The notes beneath the pieces are model-generated. The model made no database searches. It was not told the DNA's origin and was given only the letters and a program-made list of their open reading frames with translations. From Candidatus Vecturithrix granuli (GTDB taxonomy: Bacteria; Moduliflexota; Moduliflexia; Moduliflexales; Moduliflexaceae), in contig DF820473.1 of the NCBI GenBank assembly GCA_000739535.1, positions 149,155-213,154 on the forward strand: 64,000 nucleotides of DNA, in the 5' to 3' direction. Positions 1 through 7,804 of the stretch are shown here, in pieces (position 1 is the stretch's first letter; the number at the start of each line of letters is the position of its first letter). Made by a program: the position numbers and the translations under genes.

Positions 1-601
1 CAATGGTTAAGCGTTTCGGGTTAATATCCGTAATAAGCACATCTTTTGCTCCGGAGGCATTTGCGACCTGCGCAACCAGATTGCCAATCGGTCCTGCTCC
101 TAACACCGCCACTTTTGCGCCATTAACTCCTCCGACTTTTCTGATAACAGCGGTCGCCACCGCAATCGGCTCAATCAGCGCGCCCTGGTCGAAACTCAAT
201 TCATCCGGCAATTTCAGGAGTTTGGACGCCTCCGTCACAAAATAGTCCGAACTCATGCCGGTTTCATGCACCCCCATGACCGACAAGTGTTCACACACAT
301 TATACAAACCCTGCTGACAGGGATAGCAGCGACCGCAAAAATTCTGCGGCTGGATTGTAACACGATCCCCTACAGCAAACCCCTGGACAGCCTTCCCTAC
401 TTTTGTCAGTGTGCCTGAGCCTTCATGACCCAACACGATTGGGTATGACATGAATTTGTGTTTGCCATGATAAATCTGCATATCAGACCCGCAGATTCCC
501 AGGCGTTCAATTTTGATAAGCGCCTGCGTATCCCCCACTTCCGGCACAGGCACCTCATTCATCGTAAAGGTCAAGGGAGCAGGCATCATAATTTGTAGCA
601 T
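1..601 (-). CDS. Zinc-dependent alcohol dehydrogenase (MDR family), 3' end outside window
   Basis: The first 200 codons of a medium-chain zinc dehydrogenase of the sorbitol/threonine dehydrogenase type, which oxidises a polyol or secondary alcohol with NAD(P). Reading the minus strand gives the catalytic zinc motifs GICGSD and GHEGSG, the four-cysteine structural zinc loop CGRCYPCQQGLYNVC, and the start of the Rossmann fold (VLGAGPIGNLVAQ). The gene runs off the left edge of the window. The ATG at 601 is preceded by GGAGAA at a good distance. It follows the two transketolase genes on the same strand after 80 bases and probably ends the same sugar operon. The substrate cannot be told from sequence. 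Confidence 0.9.
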   Translation of the reverse strand, partial: MLQIMMPAPLTFTMNEVPVPEVGDTQALIKIERLGICGSDMQIYHGKHKFMSYPIVLGHEGSGTLTKVGKAVQGFAVGDRVTIQPQNFCGRCYPCQQGLYNVCEHLSVMGVHETGMSSDYFVTEASKLLKLPDELSFDQGALIEPIAVATAVIRKVGGVNGAKVAVLGAGPIGNLVAQVANASGAKDVLITDINPKRLTI

Positions 602-617
602 ACAGCATTCTCCATTG

Positions 618-667
618 AACATGTAGCGCGAAATTATATTTCGCGTATCGAAACTTCAGCTTCGATG
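618..667. repeat. Palindromic ATGTAGCGCGAAA-type intergenic repeat
   Basis: AT-flanked inverted repeat between the transketolase C-terminal subunit and the dehydrogenase. It contains TAGCGCGAAA followed by TTTCGCG, then CGAAAC/CTTCG arms. Related sequences occur at 11117-11168 and about 42905-42972, so it is a dispersed element rather than a gene-specific terminator. Confidence 0.5.
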
Positions 668-681
668 TATATTTTTTTATA

Positions 682-1617
682 TCAACTCAACAACCCTCTA
701 GCTTTTTCGATGATTGCTGCGGCTGAAATTCCGTATTTCGCCATTAGTTCATCATACGGGCCGGATTCAGTGAAACAATCCTGTACGCCGACAAAATCCA
801 TTTTCACCGGACAACGGCGCGCCAGTGCTTCAGCCACTGCGCTTCCGAGGCCGCCGTAAATATTGTGCTCTTCAACGGTTAAGACCCGTCCGGTTTTACT
901 GGCTGAGAGAGCAAGGGTATCTACATCCAACGGTTTGATGGTTGAAATTTCCAACAAGTCCACCGAGACACCTTGCTGTGCGAGTTGTTTTGCGGCTTCG
1001 AGCACAAAAGAGGTCGGAATACCGCAGACCGCAATCGTGAGATCAGCGCCATCGCGCATTTTTCGAATTTTTCCAATCTCTAATTCGTCGTCCTTGTCAA
1101 AAAATATCGGGCCCGGATTGCGGCTCAGGCGGATAAATGTCGGCCCCTGACGCCGCAGTGCTTGTTGCAACGCCTGTTGAACTTCGCTTGCATCAGCAGG
1201 AACGACCACTGTCATATTGGGCATCGCTCGCATCACAGCCAAATCGGTTAAAGATTGGTGGCTGGCGCCATCGTAAGAATCTGACAATCCGGCATAGCCC
1301 GCGGCAAGAACCACCGGCAGATTATTGTAACACAGGACGTTACGCACCTGATCAGCGCACTTTAACGCCAGAAACAGCGCAAAGGTGCTGGCGACCGGTC
1401 GCAGTCCACAAGTTGCTAATCCTCCGGCGATATCAACCATATTTGCTTCGGCAACGCCGACATTGAAAAACCGTTCAGGATAACGCCGGGCAAACATGCC
1501 AGTCTTTGTGCTCGAAGAAACATCCGCGTCAAGGACAACCATGTCGGGAAAAGCGTCGGCAAGGTCGAGCAAGGCTTGCCCAAAGGCGTCGCGCATGGAA
1601 ATCTGTTGTGTTGTCAT
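682..1617 (-). CDS. Transketolase, C-terminal (pyrimidine-binding) subunit
   Basis: The C-terminal half of a split transketolase (311 aa), holding the pyrimidine-binding and C-terminal domains. Together with the next upstream gene it should move two-carbon ketol units between sugar phosphates using thiamine diphosphate. The protein starts MTTQQISMRDAFG and has the GVAEANMVDIAGGLA segment that carries the catalytic glutamate. Its ATG overlaps the stop of the N-terminal subunit by four bases (ATGA), which indicates translational coupling. Splitting into two subunits is common in archaea and many anaerobes, where the pair often sits in sugar or sugar-acid catabolic operons rather than in the housekeeping pentose phosphate pathway. 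Confidence 0.92.
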   Translation of the reverse strand: MTTQQISMRDAFGQALLDLADAFPDMVVLDADVSSSTKTGMFARRYPERFFNVGVAEANMVDIAGGLATCGLRPVASTFALFLALKCADQVRNVLCYNNLPVVLAAGYAGLSDSYDGASHQSLTDLAVMRAMPNMTVVVPADASEVQQALQQALRRQGPTFIRLSRNPGPIFFDKDDELEIGKIRKMRDGADLTIAVCGIPTSFVLEAAKQLAQQGVSVDLLEISTIKPLDVDTLALSASKTGRVLTVEEHNIYGGLGSAVAEALARRCPVKMDFVGVQDCFTESGPYDELMAKYGISAAAIIEKARGLLS

Positions 1618-2516
1618 AGTTTGGCCTCCAATTCGTTTAAAGTTGCAAGCAGCTCTGGCCGGCCTTTCGCATAATCATCGTCACCAATCGGCGCGCCGTG
1701 CCACTGATGGTTATCTTCCATAAACGAGACCCCCTTGCCTTTATGAGTGCGGTAAATCACGGCAACTGGCCAGGTTGACTGCTGCTTGATCCAGTCAAAC
1801 GAGTCGAAAATATCCGGGATATTATGCCCGTCGTAGGCTTTTGGAGCAATGTTCCAACGGAATGCACGAAATTTTTCTGCTAATGGCTCTAAGGGCATGA
1901 TTTCGTTACTGGGACCATCGAGTTGCACACCATTGTAATCAATCAACGCCACCAGACGTTCTGGTCGAAATTTGGCGGCAGCCATTATGGCTTCCCAGGT
2001 TTGCCCTTCATCCAGGCAGCCTTCGCCAAACATGACATAACTCCAAAAAGATTTTTTCTGCACGCGCGCCGCCAATGCCATGCCTAAGGCAACAGACAGC
2101 CCATGTCCCAACGCGCCGGTTGACATTTCAACGCCAGGGGTCTCGTTCATGCAGGGATGCCCTTGCAGCCGGCTGTTCAACTGGCGAAACGTTGAAAGTT
2201 CATCCGTCGGGAAATAGCCTCGATAAGCCAGAACGGAGTAGAGCATGACCGAAGCGTGCCCTTTGCTCAGCACAAAGCGATCTCGATCAGGCCAGGCAGG
2301 ATTGTCAGGTGTGATATTCATCACGTGATAATAGAGCGTGGTCAACACTTCCGCCGCTGATGAAGCGCCGCCCCAGTGTCCGGTACCTTTCTCATGCAGA
2401 ATATCAAACGCTTTGAGGCGGAAGTATTGCGCCTGATACTGCAACATGACAGCCTTTTTGCTGAGATTCGTTTCCGATAAAATCTCTTGCAGCGTTAATG
2501 AACGTAGTGTTTTCAT
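1614..2516 (-). CDS. Transketolase, N-terminal (diphosphate-binding) subunit
   Basis: The 300-aa N-terminal half of the split transketolase. It has the GHASVMLYSVLAYRG and GALGHGLSVALGMA segments and the thiamine diphosphate motif GEGCLDEGQ ... DYNG. I place the start at the ATG at 2516, which has AAGGAGA just upstream. A longer reading from a TTG at 2537 is possible but would place that ribosome site inside the gene. It lies downstream of the LarA-like gene, with a hairpin in between, and is coupled to the C-terminal subunit. The adjacent ribulokinase suggests that it processes a pentose or related sugar. Confidence 0.92.
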   Translation of the reverse strand: MKTLRSLTLQEILSETNLSKKAVMLQYQAQYFRLKAFDILHEKGTGHWGGASSAAEVLTTLYYHVMNITPDNPAWPDRDRFVLSKGHASVMLYSVLAYRGYFPTDELSTFRQLNSRLQGHPCMNETPGVEMSTGALGHGLSVALGMALAARVQKKSFWSYVMFGEGCLDEGQTWEAIMAAAKFRPERLVALIDYNGVQLDGPSNEIMPLEPLAEKFRAFRWNIAPKAYDGHNIPDIFDSFDWIKQQSTWPVAVIYRTHKGKGVSFMEDNHQWHGAPIGDDDYAKGRPELLATLNELEAKL

Positions 2517-2560
2517 TATTCTCCTTTTTAGCGTCAAAAGAGGCGATTATTAAGACATTC

Positions 2561-2612
2561 TAAAACCTCTCTCCGACCTATCTGCAATGGAGAATGGCCG
2601 GGAGAGGGGTTA
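2561..2612 (-). terminator. Hairpin followed by T-run between LarA-like gene and transketolase
   Basis: Read on the minus strand, AACCCCTCTCCCGGCC pairs imperfectly with GGTCGGAGAGAGGTTTT across a loop of about 17 bases, ending in TTTT. It lies in the 118-base gap after the LarA-like stop. It may be a terminator or attenuator that lowers transketolase expression relative to the genes upstream. Confidence 0.5.
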
Positions 2613-2634
2613 ACTGGTTTTTAGCATTGACTCC

Positions 2635-3855
2635 TTAGAGCGCGCAGAGCAATTCTTGTTCTTCAGCAGTTACCTCGATATGAGGTAATTGGGCAATTTC
2701 AGCAAGTACCTGTGGAGAGGCCCACAGTTCATTCACCGTTAAGGTATTTTTAATCCTGATAATTTTAGCAGATTCCGGGGTAGTAAAATGGCAGTAACGT
2801 AATGCAATCTGCACTGCCTCGGCTTCGTTTTCTGCAACTACCGGCGTCTTCACACGCTCCAGGAAATTACTGGTCAATCCGTTCTCATACGTCGCCTGGA
2901 AATCTATTTTATTATAAAAATTACGGGTGATAATATCGGCTAACCCCAATCCGACCGCGTTTCCATGGGATTTTTCCGTTAAATCCGACAGAATGATGCA
3001 GGTGATCTGCGGATAGTCCGGTTCAGGCTCGCCATAGATTTTGAGTCGTCCGATAATGTTCGTATCCATGCCTGCGCCAGAAACATCTTTGCCAAATTCA
3101 TCCACAAGCAGAATATCAATGTGCTGCAAGGGCAAACGCGGCATATTGTTTCTCACCCAATCCAGGATTTTCATTTCTTCCGCTTCGATTTGTTCCGGCA
3201 GCAATGCCTTGATAATCGCAGTTTCGTCATAGGCGTTTTCTGCAAGCGCAATGCCCAGGATAATATTGCCATGTTTCAGAATCTGTCGGGCGGTTTTGGG
3301 CATGAGTTCTTTCAGTCCATGCGTGCCGAGTAAATGAATCTCCAACGCCTGTTTATGCTTGCCAAGCCCAATGACACACATCTTCATTAATCCGCTTTCA
3401 AGCGGCCCGTGAAAATCGGTGTGCAGTTTCACGCGGTTGATAATGATGGTCGCGTCGGCCTCGTAAGCATATTTATCCATATAGACTTTATTTTCCAGCC
3501 CCTCTTGCGGAAGCTCAACCACCTCTAATGAGGATTTGATCGGCGCGCCGGTGTAAGCCTCTGTGATGCCATAGCCTTCCAGGACTTCCCGCTGTCCTTC
3601 AGGAGTTGCGCCGCCATGACTTCCCATGGCCGGCACGAAAAAAGGATGACCACCCAATTCTTTGACTGTATCAGCAGTCGCTTTTGCGACCCTCTGGATA
3701 TTGGCGATTCCGCGACTCCCAACTGCAATCGCGACCTGCGCGCCTTTGGAGAGGGTGATACCCGATTGAAGGATTTCCTGCCGGACACGCGCTTCGATGT
3801 CGCGCTCGTCAATCTTAGGGCGCTCAAAATGCTGATATACTTTTGTGAGTTTCAT
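2635..3855 (-). CDS. LarA-like DUF2088 protein (nickel-dependent lactate racemase superfamily)
   Basis: A 406-aa protein of the lactate racemase (LarA)/DUF2088 superfamily, whose known members racemise or epimerise 2-hydroxy acids with a nickel pincer cofactor. Visible landmarks are SHGGATPEGQ, the metal-site region HTDFHGPLESGLMKM and the GLGKHKQALEIH segment. I chose the ATG at 3855 because GGGGAGAATAG lies just upstream; an in-frame ATG at 3900 would add 15 residues with no clear ribosome site. Its place among ribulokinase and transketolase genes suggests a sugar-acid or hydroxy-acid substrate rather than lactate itself. No lar maturation genes are seen nearby. Confidence 0.82.
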   Translation of the reverse strand: MKLTKVYQHFERPKIDERDIEARVRQEILQSGITLSKGAQVAIAVGSRGIANIQRVAKATADTVKELGGHPFFVPAMGSHGGATPEGQREVLEGYGITEAYTGAPIKSSLEVVELPQEGLENKVYMDKYAYEADATIIINRVKLHTDFHGPLESGLMKMCVIGLGKHKQALEIHLLGTHGLKELMPKTARQILKHGNIILGIALAENAYDETAIIKALLPEQIEAEEMKILDWVRNNMPRLPLQHIDILLVDEFGKDVSGAGMDTNIIGRLKIYGEPEPDYPQITCIILSDLTEKSHGNAVGLGLADIITRNFYNKIDFQATYENGLTSNFLERVKTPVVAENEAEAVQIALRYCHFTTPESAKIIRIKNTLTVNELWASPQVLAEIAQLPHIEVTAEEQELLCAL

Positions 3856-3970
3856 AATTCTATTCTCCCCCTGGTATGGAATTTCTGCGTATGTTTTCAT
3901 CAGTAGTGCTTTGTCAAAATTTGAATAACGGCTTCATAACACATTGGAAAACACGTTTTAATGTGTTTAT

Positions 3971-4018
3971 AATAGCCGCTTCAGCGGCTTTTCCAACGCT
4001 AAAGCGTTTACTACGAAC
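3971..4018. repeat. Dispersed palindromic repeat (TAGCCGC...GTTTACTACGAAC type)
   Basis: The block AGCCGCTTCAGCGGCT followed by AACGCTAAAGCGTTTACTAC matches, rearranged, the element at 6736-6790. It lies between the LarA-like gene and the methyltransferase pseudogene. Confidence 0.6.
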
Positions 4019-4134
4019 CTGTCACAATCAATTAATTGTCCAATGCAGTAGTTACGTTTATGCTGCATTTTTTGAATGCTGTTACTTTGCAAGGTTATCG
4101 TTGTCAAGAATTCTTTGTTCCTGTAAAGATCGGA

Positions 4135-4966
4135 TTACAATAATTGTTCCTGTGTGCTGGCCTGAATATGTTTACCGGCAGTTTTAAACACGCCTTGCGT
4201 CGTCATCGGCATTTTGATGGGAATACCATGAATTTCAAAAATGTGGCGGATTTCGTCATATTTGGTGCCATAAGTGTCTTGCAGCCGTTTGACAATCAGT
4301 TTAATGGCTAAATGCGAGATGTCCACGCCAAACCATTGGCGATTCAATTGTTGCGCCACGGCAATAGTTGTGCCACAGCCGCAGAAGAAGTCAGCCACGA
4401 GGTCGCCCTCGTTGGAACTGGCTTTGATAATGCGTTCCAATAAAGCTTCTGATTTTTGAGTTGGATATCCCATAGGTAGTTTTTGAAATCCCACGTTCTT
4501 TATAGCACCAGATAACCTCGTTTAGAAAATTCCGTTCCCCAAAAATTAAGTCACATACAATCTTTAAATAGTGGCTCATGGTCGGATCACAATGCAAATA
4601 AAAACTGCCGGACACTTTTAAAATTTTGTGCATGTACCAGATCCGAATTGCCATGATGGAGAGATAAGAAATCGCACTTTTGGACAAGGCCGTTTGCGCA
4701 AAGGCGTCTAAGACCATGTGCAGGCTTTTATCAAGCTCGATAATTTCATTCAGCGTATCCAAATAGGAAATATTGCTCCAGGTGTCGGCAAAGGCTTCTT
4801 TCTGGGCTTTGGCGTCCTCTAAATCCACATCTTCAAAGAGCACGTTATAATTGCGTTTGGAGTTAAACGGCGGATCAATGTAGATTAAGTCAATAAAGCC
4901 GTTTGGGTGTTCTTGATACAGCTTTTTCAGAATATCCAGGTTATCGTCAAAATACAAATAATTCAC
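4135..4966 (-). pseudogene. Decayed beta-type N4/N6 DNA methyltransferase
   Basis: Remains of an adenine- or cytosine-N4 DNA methyltransferase. The 5' part reads NYLYFDDNLDILKKL, then the catalytic DPPFN inside LIYIDPPFNSKRNY, and runs to EVIWCYKE. The 3' part, in another frame, carries [15 protein letters not shown] and the AdoMet-binding DFFCGCGTT. The region that normally lies between them, with the target recognition part, is missing, so an internal deletion with frameshift has occurred near 4490-4510. After HGIPIKMP the usual C-terminal part is also lost. A GTG at 4966 would be the old start, but it lies directly on the T-run of the araB terminator, so the remnant probably has no promoter. 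No restriction enzyme gene is adjacent. Confidence 0.85.
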
Positions 4967-4971
4967 GCCGG

Positions 4972-5015
4972 AAAAAACCCCTTTGCAACGGCGCAGGGCC
5001 ATTACAAAGGGGTCT
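4972..5015 (-). terminator. Rho-independent terminator of araB
   Basis: On the minus strand ACCCCTTTG pairs perfectly with CAAAGGGGT around a 19-base loop and is followed directly by TTTTTT. It begins about 15 bases after the araB stop, a textbook intrinsic terminator. It separates araB from the methyltransferase remnant and the LarA-like gene. Confidence 0.85.
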
Positions 5016-5029
5016 GACAAGAAGACGGT

Positions 5030-6712
5030 TTAGAGATTCCTCAACTGTTCTGCAAGCATATTGCCGATTTCCTGGTATTTCCGGTAAAGTGCGTCATATT
5101 GGGCGGCATGTTCAGGAATCGGGGTGTAGGTCTGGCTGAAACCGCTGACCATTTTTTTCTGAGCCTCGTGAACATCGGCATATACTCCGGCAGCGACAGC
5201 GGCAAACATTCCGGCCCCCAGGGCAACCGCCTGTTCTGAGGTGACGACCTTAATCGGGATATTCAGCACATCGGCCGTGACTTGCATCACAAAATCCGAT
5301 TTTTTAGCGATACCGCCAGTTGCGATGACCTGTTTGATCTCCACGCCATATTTTTCGAATTGCTCATTAATGGCTCGTGCGCCAAACGCGGTGGTTTCCA
5401 CCAACGCTCTGAAAATCTTTGGCGCTGAGGTGCCTAACGTGAGGCCAAGGATCGCTCCTTTCAGGGTTTGGTCAGCATAAGGCGATCGGCGACCATTCAG
5501 CCAGTCAAGAGCGAGCAAACCGGTTTCTTCAATTGGAATTTGGGCGGCTTTCTCAGAGAGTTTATCCAGAATTTTATGCTCAATCTCCTTTCTGAGTTTT
5601 TCTGCAGTGGCTTTATCAACGATGGTGGTTTCCGGCAATAAGGTTTCCAACGGCCACGAGAGCACTTTCTTAAACCAGGCATAGACATCGCCATACGCCG
5701 ATTGTCCGGCTTCCATGCCAATCATGCCCGGAATGATGGAACCATCCACCTGCCCGCAGATGCCGGAAACCAGTTTGGTTCCGATCACTTCCGGCGGCGC
5801 AATCATCATATCGCAGGTTGATGTCCCCATAATTTTCGACAGCGTGGCCCCGGTAATGCCAGCCCCGACCGCGCCCATGTGCGCGTCAAACGCGCCGACG
5901 GCAACCGCAATACCTGCCGGAAGACCTAAACGCTTCGCCCACTCTGCGGTTAATTCTCCGGCTTTGACGTCTGAGGTGAAGGTTTCGGCGTAGAGCCGGC
6001 CTTTGATCCCTTTTAAGAGCGGATCAACCTTCACGAGAAACTCTTCGGCCGGCAGTCCGCCCCAGGATTCATGCCACATAGCTTTATGGCCGGCGGCGCA
6101 GCGGCTGCGTTTCAACGTGAGCGGGTTCGTGTGGCCGGTTAACAAGGCTGGCATCCAGTCGCAATGTTCAACCCAGGAAAACGCGGCTTTTCTGATCGCT
6201 TCATCCTCGCGCAGCACATGCAGCATTTTGGCCCAGAACCATTCCGAAGAATACACTCCGCCTTCATACTGGGTAAAATCCACGCCGCCCCAACTGCGAG
6301 CGACCTTATTGACTTCTTCCGCTTCTTTCACGCCAGTGTGATCTTTCCACAACACAAACATGGCGTTCGGATTGTCCTGAAATTCTTTCTTCAACGCCAA
6401 CGGCGTGCCTTCTTCATCAACCGCGCACGGAGTCGAGCCAGTGGTATCAATTCCGATGCCCACGATATTCTGCACAGTGTCGGCCGGGAGTTTGGCTAAC
6501 GCCGCTTTTACGGCCTGTTCCATGCTTTCGATATAATCTAAGGGATGCTGGCGAAATTGATTTTTGGCCGCGTCGCAATACTTGCCCTGAGACCAGCGGG
6601 GATAATAGGCGACTTCATTCGTTTCTTCCTTGCCTGTCGCCGCATTCACCACAACTATTCTGACTGAATCGGTGCCAAAATCCATTCCTAACACATGTTT
6701 TTCACTTACCAT
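5030..6712 (-). CDS. araB: Ribulokinase (FGGY family)
   Basis: A 560-aa FGGY carbohydrate kinase that closely follows E. coli AraB in length and sequence, so it probably phosphorylates L-ribulose to L-ribulose 5-phosphate in the cytosol. Features include the N-terminal phosphate loop GMDFGTDSVR, YPRWSQGKYCDAAKNQFRQH, GIGIDTTGSTP, FVLWKDHT, GAFDAHMGAVGAG, MGTSTCDMMI, DWLNGRRSP and the late GGIAKKSDFVMQ motif. The ATG at 6712 has GAGGAGG about six bases upstream. The split transketolase downstream could use the pentose phosphate produced. No araA or araD is adjacent; an isomerase-like gene of another type lies at 13364. Confidence 0.9.
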   Translation of the reverse strand: MVSEKHVLGMDFGTDSVRIVVVNAATGKEETNEVAYYPRWSQGKYCDAAKNQFRQHPLDYIESMEQAVKAALAKLPADTVQNIVGIGIDTTGSTPCAVDEEGTPLALKKEFQDNPNAMFVLWKDHTGVKEAEEVNKVARSWGGVDFTQYEGGVYSSEWFWAKMLHVLREDEAIRKAAFSWVEHCDWMPALLTGHTNPLTLKRSRCAAGHKAMWHESWGGLPAEEFLVKVDPLLKGIKGRLYAETFTSDVKAGELTAEWAKRLGLPAGIAVAVGAFDAHMGAVGAGITGATLSKIMGTSTCDMMIAPPEVIGTKLVSGICGQVDGSIIPGMIGMEAGQSAYGDVYAWFKKVLSWPLETLLPETTIVDKATAEKLRKEIEHKILDKLSEKAAQIPIEETGLLALDWLNGRRSPYADQTLKGAILGLTLGTSAPKIFRALVETTAFGARAINEQFEKYGVEIKQVIATGGIAKKSDFVMQVTADVLNIPIKVVTSEQAVALGAGMFAAVAAGVYADVHEAQKKMVSGFSQTYTPIPEHAAQYDALYRKYQEIGNMLAEQLRNL

Positions 6713-6735
6713 ACGTTCCTCCTCTGTAAATCTCG

Positions 6736-6790
6736 GTTCGTAGTAAACGCTTTAGCGTTTTATCACGCCGCTAAAGCGGCTACTACGAAC
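6736..6790. repeat. Dispersed inverted repeat GTTCGTAGTA...TACTACGAAC
   Basis: A 55-base element with outer arms GTTCGTAGTA and TACTACGAAC and two inner hairpins (AACGCTTTAGCGTT and GCCGCTAAAGCGGC). A rearranged copy lies at 3971-4018. It sits in the 200-base gap upstream of araB. Confidence 0.7.
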
Positions 6791-6913
6791 ATGAGACCTC
6801 CCACATGAGTCATGATGAACAATTTCCTTTGACATCTGTTTGATGAAAACCTTTTGTATCAGGCAAAATTCCTGAAATCCTTGCTTATGAGAAATCCGTG
6901 TAGTTACCCAGGC

Positions 6914-7435
6914 TCAACGATCAAAATAAATGTTTTTGCCGGAGACCGACAACGGAATCCCCATCACAAAATCCGCATCAATCATCTTCAATTTACGGGC
7001 GACCACGCCAATACGATACATGATGCGATTATCCACGTTCAACACCTGGGCAGTTTTCACGGCTGACCCCAGGGCGATGCCCATATCGAGCACCCGGATT
7101 GCGCATTGGGGGCCAAGAAATTCACCATCCTGTTCACCGGTATTCACCTTCTGTAAACATGTGATGAAGCCGCAAGCGCCGCAATTGACTCCGGTGGGCG
7201 CGGCGTCTTTCATCCCGATCAGCAAAATTGCCCCGGAATGTTCGACATTGATCCCATCACGATCAAAATTGATTTTTCCGGATTCTTCGCCATATTTTGC
7301 CATCTCTTGTCCGAGGATGACACATTCTTCGTGATCCAGGATTTTCGTGACTACAAAGTTTTTACCCCCGCCTTTCGGGGCAGTAATCGCCGCAATTTCC
7401 ATGAATTCAGCGACCGTACGCAACGCATTTCCCAT
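6914..7435 (-). CDS. DUF2148 domain protein (ferredoxin-like)
   Basis: A 173-aa DUF2148 protein. It has the family's cysteine cluster (GVNCGACGFITCLQ) and later FLGPQCAIRVLDMGIALGSA, which in this family are thought to hold a redox or metal centre; its biochemical role is not established. The ATG at 7435 follows GGAGGGAGAAC. It is the first gene of the leftward sugar operon, 200 bases before araB, and is divergent from the UPF0182 gene. Genes of this family are often found in anaerobes near sugar or amino-acid catabolism. Confidence 0.85.
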   Translation of the reverse strand: MGNALRTVAEFMEIAAITAPKGGGKNFVVTKILDHEECVILGQEMAKYGEESGKINFDRDGINVEHSGAILLIGMKDAAPTGVNCGACGFITCLQKVNTGEQDGEFLGPQCAIRVLDMGIALGSAVKTAQVLNVDNRIMYRIGVVARKLKMIDADFVMGIPLSVSGKNIYFDR

Positions 7436-7804
7436 GTTCTCCCTCCATAATAAGCCCTGTCAGCGATATAGATTCTGAAAAATAGAAGAAGTATCTTTAT
7501 ACCGCAATATAAGTCAAGAAGAACCTCTGCTTTTCAATAAAAATTCTCAAAAATTTTCTGCAGCTCAATTCGACAATCCTTTCCTGTGTCAATTTTTCTC
7601 TTGCCAAAAATCTCCTTTCTCCACAAGAGTCTTTCGTAACTATACGAAGAAAGCATAAGCAAAAATTTTCGAATTTTTGCTGAATATCTATGGTTTTCGT
7701 CAAACAAAAATCAAAGAAAACTATTGATATTTACTTTTCTTGTAGTCCCACAACTTTCCCGGAAGAGCCGTATAACAATTTTAAAGAAAGGAGTAAAAAC
7801 GCTT
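7436..7804. other. Divergent intergenic region with AT-rich 10-bp hairpin
   Basis: Promoter region for two divergent transcripts. The clearest structure is the perfect stem AGCAAAAATT/AATTTTTGCT with a TTCG loop at 7658-7681. I see no convincing gene or promoter pair, only AT-rich DNA. Confidence 0.5.
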
